64,000 bases of DNA, from NCBI RefSeq assembly GCF_019740355.2, contig NZ_CP091819.1, positions 930,001-994,000 on the forward strand, written 5' to 3'. The translations under genes were made by a program, and so were the position numbers. Below, in pieces: positions 61,590-64,000 of this stretch. The DNA is from Paracrocinitomix mangrovi (GTDB taxonomy: Bacteria; Bacteroidota; Bacteroidia; Flavobacteriales_D; Crocinitomicaceae). A model generated the notes under the pieces. It saw nothing but the letters and a program-made list of their open reading frames with translations. It made no database searches and was not told where the DNA came from. Numbering within the stretch: the first letter of the stretch is position 1; every line of letters starts with the position of its first letter.

Positions 61590-62451
61590 AAAAATATTGT
61601 TTTTGATCAATCCCAAATCAGGGATTGGAAGTAAGGAAGACTTGCCTGATCTAATTAAAGCACAAACTCCTGAAAATTTTGAAATGGAGATTACCAAAAC
61701 GCAATCCAAGGATCATGCTAAGGAAATTTGTGAAGCAAACAGAAATGATTTAGATGCAATTGTTGCCATTGGTGGAGATGGAACAGTAAGTGAAGTTGGC
61801 AGTCATTTAGTAGGATCAAATTGTGCTTTAGGAATTGTTCCTTCAGGTTCAGGTAATGGTTTGGCTCGTCATTTAAAAGTGCCTTTAAACATCAAATCTG
61901 CCGTAGAAAGAATCTATCACTTTGATAAAAAGAAATACGATACAGGCACTGTCAATGATCGCTTTTTTGTATGTGCTGCAGGTTTTGGTTTTGACGGCTA
62001 TATAGCCGGGATATTTGATGAACAACCTAAAAGAGGATTTCTTACATACGCTAAGCTGGTTGCTAGTTCATACGCAGCTTTTGAACCAATCGAATTTAAA
62101 TTTGAATTAGATGGAAAAACGCATGTGGAAAAGTCACTATTATGTGCTGTAGCCAACGCTTCACAATTTGGAAATGGATTTACAATTTCTCCTTCATCCG
62201 ATATGCAAGATGGACAATTTGAGTTAGTTTTTGTAGAAAAATTCCCTTTAATAGGTACTCCTGTTGTTGGAACTCAATTTTTTACCCAAAGTATCAATAA
62301 ATCTAAATACTGGAAATCTTTTACCATTAAGGATAAGCTTACATTGGAGGTATTAAATGCAGAAAGCTACTTTCATTTGGATGGTGAACCGGCAAAAGGC
62401 ACTAAATTGTTCAACATAGCAATTAAACCCGGAAGTTTGTATATACTATAA
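61576..62451 (+). CDS. Diacylglycerol/lipid kinase (YegS/DagK type), 291 aa
   Basis: TTG start overlapping the previous gene by 14 bases, which couples translation. Motifs: NPKSGIGSKEDL, IVAIGGDGTVSEVGSHL (ATP site GGDGT) and LGIVPSGSGNGLARHL, all typical of the DAGK catalytic domain, plus the C-terminal beta domain. Phosphorylates diacylglycerol or a related lipid, consistent with recycling lipid left over by the neighbouring sulfatase-type transferase, which is an inference from order. Confidence 0.9.
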   Translation: MKDSKKILFLINPKSGIGSKEDLPDLIKAQTPENFEMEITKTQSKDHAKEICEANRNDLDAIVAIGGDGTVSEVGSHLVGSNCALGIVPSGSGNGLARHLKVPLNIKSAVERIYHFDKKKYDTGTVNDRFFVCAAGFGFDGYIAGIFDEQPKRGFLTYAKLVASSYAAFEPIEFKFELDGKTHVEKSLLCAVANASQFGNGFTISPSSDMQDGQFELVFVEKFPLIGTPVVGTQFFTQSINKSKYWKSFTIKDKLTLEVLNAESYFHLDGEPAKGTKLFNIAIKPGSLYIL

Positions 62452-62454
62452 AAC

Positions 62455-62829
62455 ATGTGGCAATTAACTTTCATATTAATCCTGGGCGTTGCTGCCATTT
62501 TAACCAGCATACTGGGCTGGAGACTGAAAGAGAAATCACTCACAGTTATTGCAATTGTGGCATTAGGGGTGCAAATGATCTTCTATTTTGCCTCTTTTCA
62601 AACTGTTTTATTCTTGATTCTCTTCTCTAATTTCTTCATGCTATTTGTATTTGCTTCCTTAATAATTATTCCTGTAATATTCATCATTAAATCATACGAC
62701 GACAAACCGGTGGTGACTGAAGAAATTGATGGTCCGGTTATTAATGGACAACCCACACAAGAATACCTGGACAACATTATCAATGGTCCGGATGAGGATC
62801 TTAACCTGGAAGATGATTACGATTTGTAG
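62455..62829 (+). CDS. Small membrane protein, 124 aa
   Basis: Three hydrophobic helices (about residues 4-21, 28-45 and 51-77) and a C-terminal acidic tail (GPDEDLNLEDDYDL). Starts 3 bases after the lipid kinase stop, so same unit. No family recognised. Confidence 0.65.
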   Translation: MWQLTFILILGVAAILTSILGWRLKEKSLTVIAIVALGVQMIFYFASFQTVLFLILFSNFFMLFVFASLIIIPVIFIIKSYDDKPVVTEEIDGPVINGQPTQEYLDNIINGPDEDLNLEDDYDL

Positions 62830-62833
62830 GTGA

Positions 62834-63775
62834 TTACTCCTCTACCGGAGTATCTTTTCCTTTTTTCAGTTTTCCAATAAACCTAAAAGTCAAAAACAAA
62901 CCTATTAAAACTAGAGGAATACTTAAGTATTGCCCCATATTTAGTCCTTCGGTTTTTTCTAATCCACTTTCCATAAATCCATCTGCCTGATTAGACTTGA
63001 TGAACTCAATGAAGAATCTGAATCCGAAAACTAAAATGAAAAATACACCCAATAAAAAACCTTTGATTTTTCCTGCATTAGTTTTCCAATACAAGAAAAA
63101 CAAGATTCCAAAAGTGATAAAGTAAAAAATTGCTTCGTACAACTGTGCAGGATATCTATTGGGAACCTCTGCCAACACCTGAGCAAATTCAGGATTGTTA
63201 GCAATTTGATCATAAGCTGCACCAACATTATTTTCACCAGTAATAGCCAAAGCCTCTCCCGCTCCAATATCATGTCTTAAAAACTTAAATCCACTATCAG
63301 TTCCGGTAGGAACTCCAACAATTTCGTGATTGAATAAATTACCTAATCTGATCAATCCACCCACCATTGCTGTGGCCACAACCAACCGGTCTAAAACCCA
63401 CAACACTGATCTTTTAAAGTACTTTCTGGAAATGAAAATTGAAGTTATTATTACACCAATCGCTCCACCATGGCTGGCTAATCCACCTTCCCATATTTTA
63501 ATAATCTCAATTGGATTTGCTAAATAATAATCTGCCTGGTAAAAGAAACAATGTCCTAATCTGGCGCCTAAAACTCCTCCTAACAAAGTAAACATGAAAG
63601 TTTTATCCATCCAGTCTGCAGGAACTTTTTCAGACTTATACATGCGATTAACAATGATGAATCCAAAATAAAATCCCAAAGCCCACATAATTCCGTACCA
63701 GGCTGGTATTTTATATCCCGGAATCACATTTGGATGAAAATTCCAAACAATTTCTAGTAGAGTGAAGTTCGCCAT
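62834..63775 (-). CDS. lgt: Prolipoprotein diacylglyceryl transferase
   Basis: Transfers diacylglycerol to the lipobox cysteine of prolipoproteins, the first step of lipoprotein maturation. Seven membrane helices; the signature GGVLGARLGHCFFYQ, the Lgt motif WEGGLASHGGAIG, RLGNLFNHEIVG and YPAQLYEA are all present, with the conserved Arg and Asn. Length 313 is slightly above the usual due to a loop insert (about 185-215). It serves the many lipoproteins in this region. A possible promoter is at 63781-63814 on the reverse strand. Confidence 0.94.
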   Translation of the reverse strand: MANFTLLEIVWNFHPNVIPGYKIPAWYGIMWALGFYFGFIIVNRMYKSEKVPADWMDKTFMFTLLGGVLGARLGHCFFYQADYYLANPIEIIKIWEGGLASHGGAIGVIITSIFISRKYFKRSVLWVLDRLVVATAMVGGLIRLGNLFNHEIVGVPTGTDSGFKFLRHDIGAGEALAITGENNVGAAYDQIANNPEFAQVLAEVPNRYPAQLYEAIFYFITFGILFFLYWKTNAGKIKGFLLGVFFILVFGFRFFIEFIKSNQADGFMESGLEKTEGLNMGQYLSIPLVLIGLFLTFRFIGKLKKGKDTPVEE

Positions 63776-63780
63776 AACGG

Positions 63781-63814
63781 CAAAATTAATTATTTCAATC
63801 GTGCATCTGACAAA
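63781..63814 (-). promoter_or_regulatory. Possible lgt promoter
   Basis: Reverse strand reads TTTG, 22 bases, TAATTTTG (63788-63781), an exact TAnnTTTG box just upstream of the lgt start; spacing is a little long. Confidence 0.45.
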
Positions 63815-63908
63815 TCTTAAAAAAGAATCAAACTTTAGTATAAATTATATGGCTGTTTGACAGAAATCCTATTCCTTTGTGCTTGCGTCTTTGCTTAACC
63901 ATAGTATT

Positions 63909-64000
63909 ATGAAAACAAAACACAATTTTGGCGCGGGTCCGTGCATTTTACCGCAAGAAGTTTTTGAAGAAGCTTCAAAAGCAGTTTTAGATTTTAATGG
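63909..64000 (+). CDS. serC: Phosphoserine aminotransferase, 5' end only
   Basis: The first 30 codons read [31 protein letters not shown]. NFGAGPxxLPxxVxxxA at the N-terminus is the SerC signature (NFSAGPA in proteobacteria). SerC makes 3-phosphoserine from 3-phosphohydroxypyruvate with glutamate in serine synthesis. The rest is outside the window. Confidence 0.85.
   Translation, partial: MKTKHNFGAGPCILPQEVFEEASKAVLDFN

Noticed and set aside
1-64000. Integron integrase gene
   Set aside because: No tyrosine-recombinase-like protein (R...HxxR...Y) is encoded in the window; it may lie to the left or be absent.
1-64000. tRNA or rRNA genes, insertion sequences, prophage
   Set aside because: No cloverleaf, rRNA-like stretch, transposase or phage structural gene was recognised (the S74 domain alone is not enough to call a phage).

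Overview
The window looks like a low-GC Bacteroidota chromosome, probably order Flavobacteriales. The evidence is fused SecDF and CcsBA proteins, a type IX secretion (T9SS) C-terminal sorting domain, a very large number of secreted proteins and lipoproteins, and promoters of the Bacteroidota type (TTTG, about 20 bases, TAnnTTTG). The genus cannot be fixed from the sequence alone.

Bases 1 to about 24,100 are the most unusual part. Small, mostly unrecognised genes lie almost all on the + strand and are separated by structured elements that I read as integron attC sites (numbered attC-1 to attC-21). Each starts with a degenerate RYYYAAC core (for example CCCTAAC), then an arm like AGCTAAAGC, then a variable loop, then the complementary arm GCTTTAGnC and a GTTRRRY core (for example GTTAGGG). 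Start codons usually follow 9 to 50 bases after the right core, and several stop codons lie inside the left core. This is the layout of a gene-cassette array. No integrase is visible; in a standard integron it would lie left of the window. An acyltransferase gene and a reverse-strand lipoprotein gene (12.9-15.9 kb) interrupt the array.

From about 15 kb to 37 kb many junctions keep only the right arm of the attC, a segment that also carries a TAnnTTTA motif. At two such places it sits in an exact TTTG-N20-TAACTTTA promoter. The region 24-46 kb has the same kind of cargo (lipoproteins, signal-peptide proteins, small membrane proteins) with remnants that fade out, so it may be an old, sedentary end of the array. 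It also holds an alpha/beta hydrolase, a GH114-like lipoprotein, a DUF234-type ATPase with an operator-like repeat, and a surface-protein pair (S74 chaperone-domain protein and T9SS cargo).

From 46.3 kb the window becomes ordinary core genome: FAD monooxygenase, cytochrome c biogenesis CcsBA, SecDF, TatA, a Ca2+/Na+ antiporter family protein, a coiled-coil lipoprotein, an M61 peptidase, an LTA-synthase-like sulfatase, a diacylglycerol-kinase-like lipid kinase, prolipoprotein diacylglyceryl transferase (Lgt) and the start of serC. SecDF, TatA and Lgt belong to the export and lipoprotein-maturation machinery that the many exported products of the left part would need.
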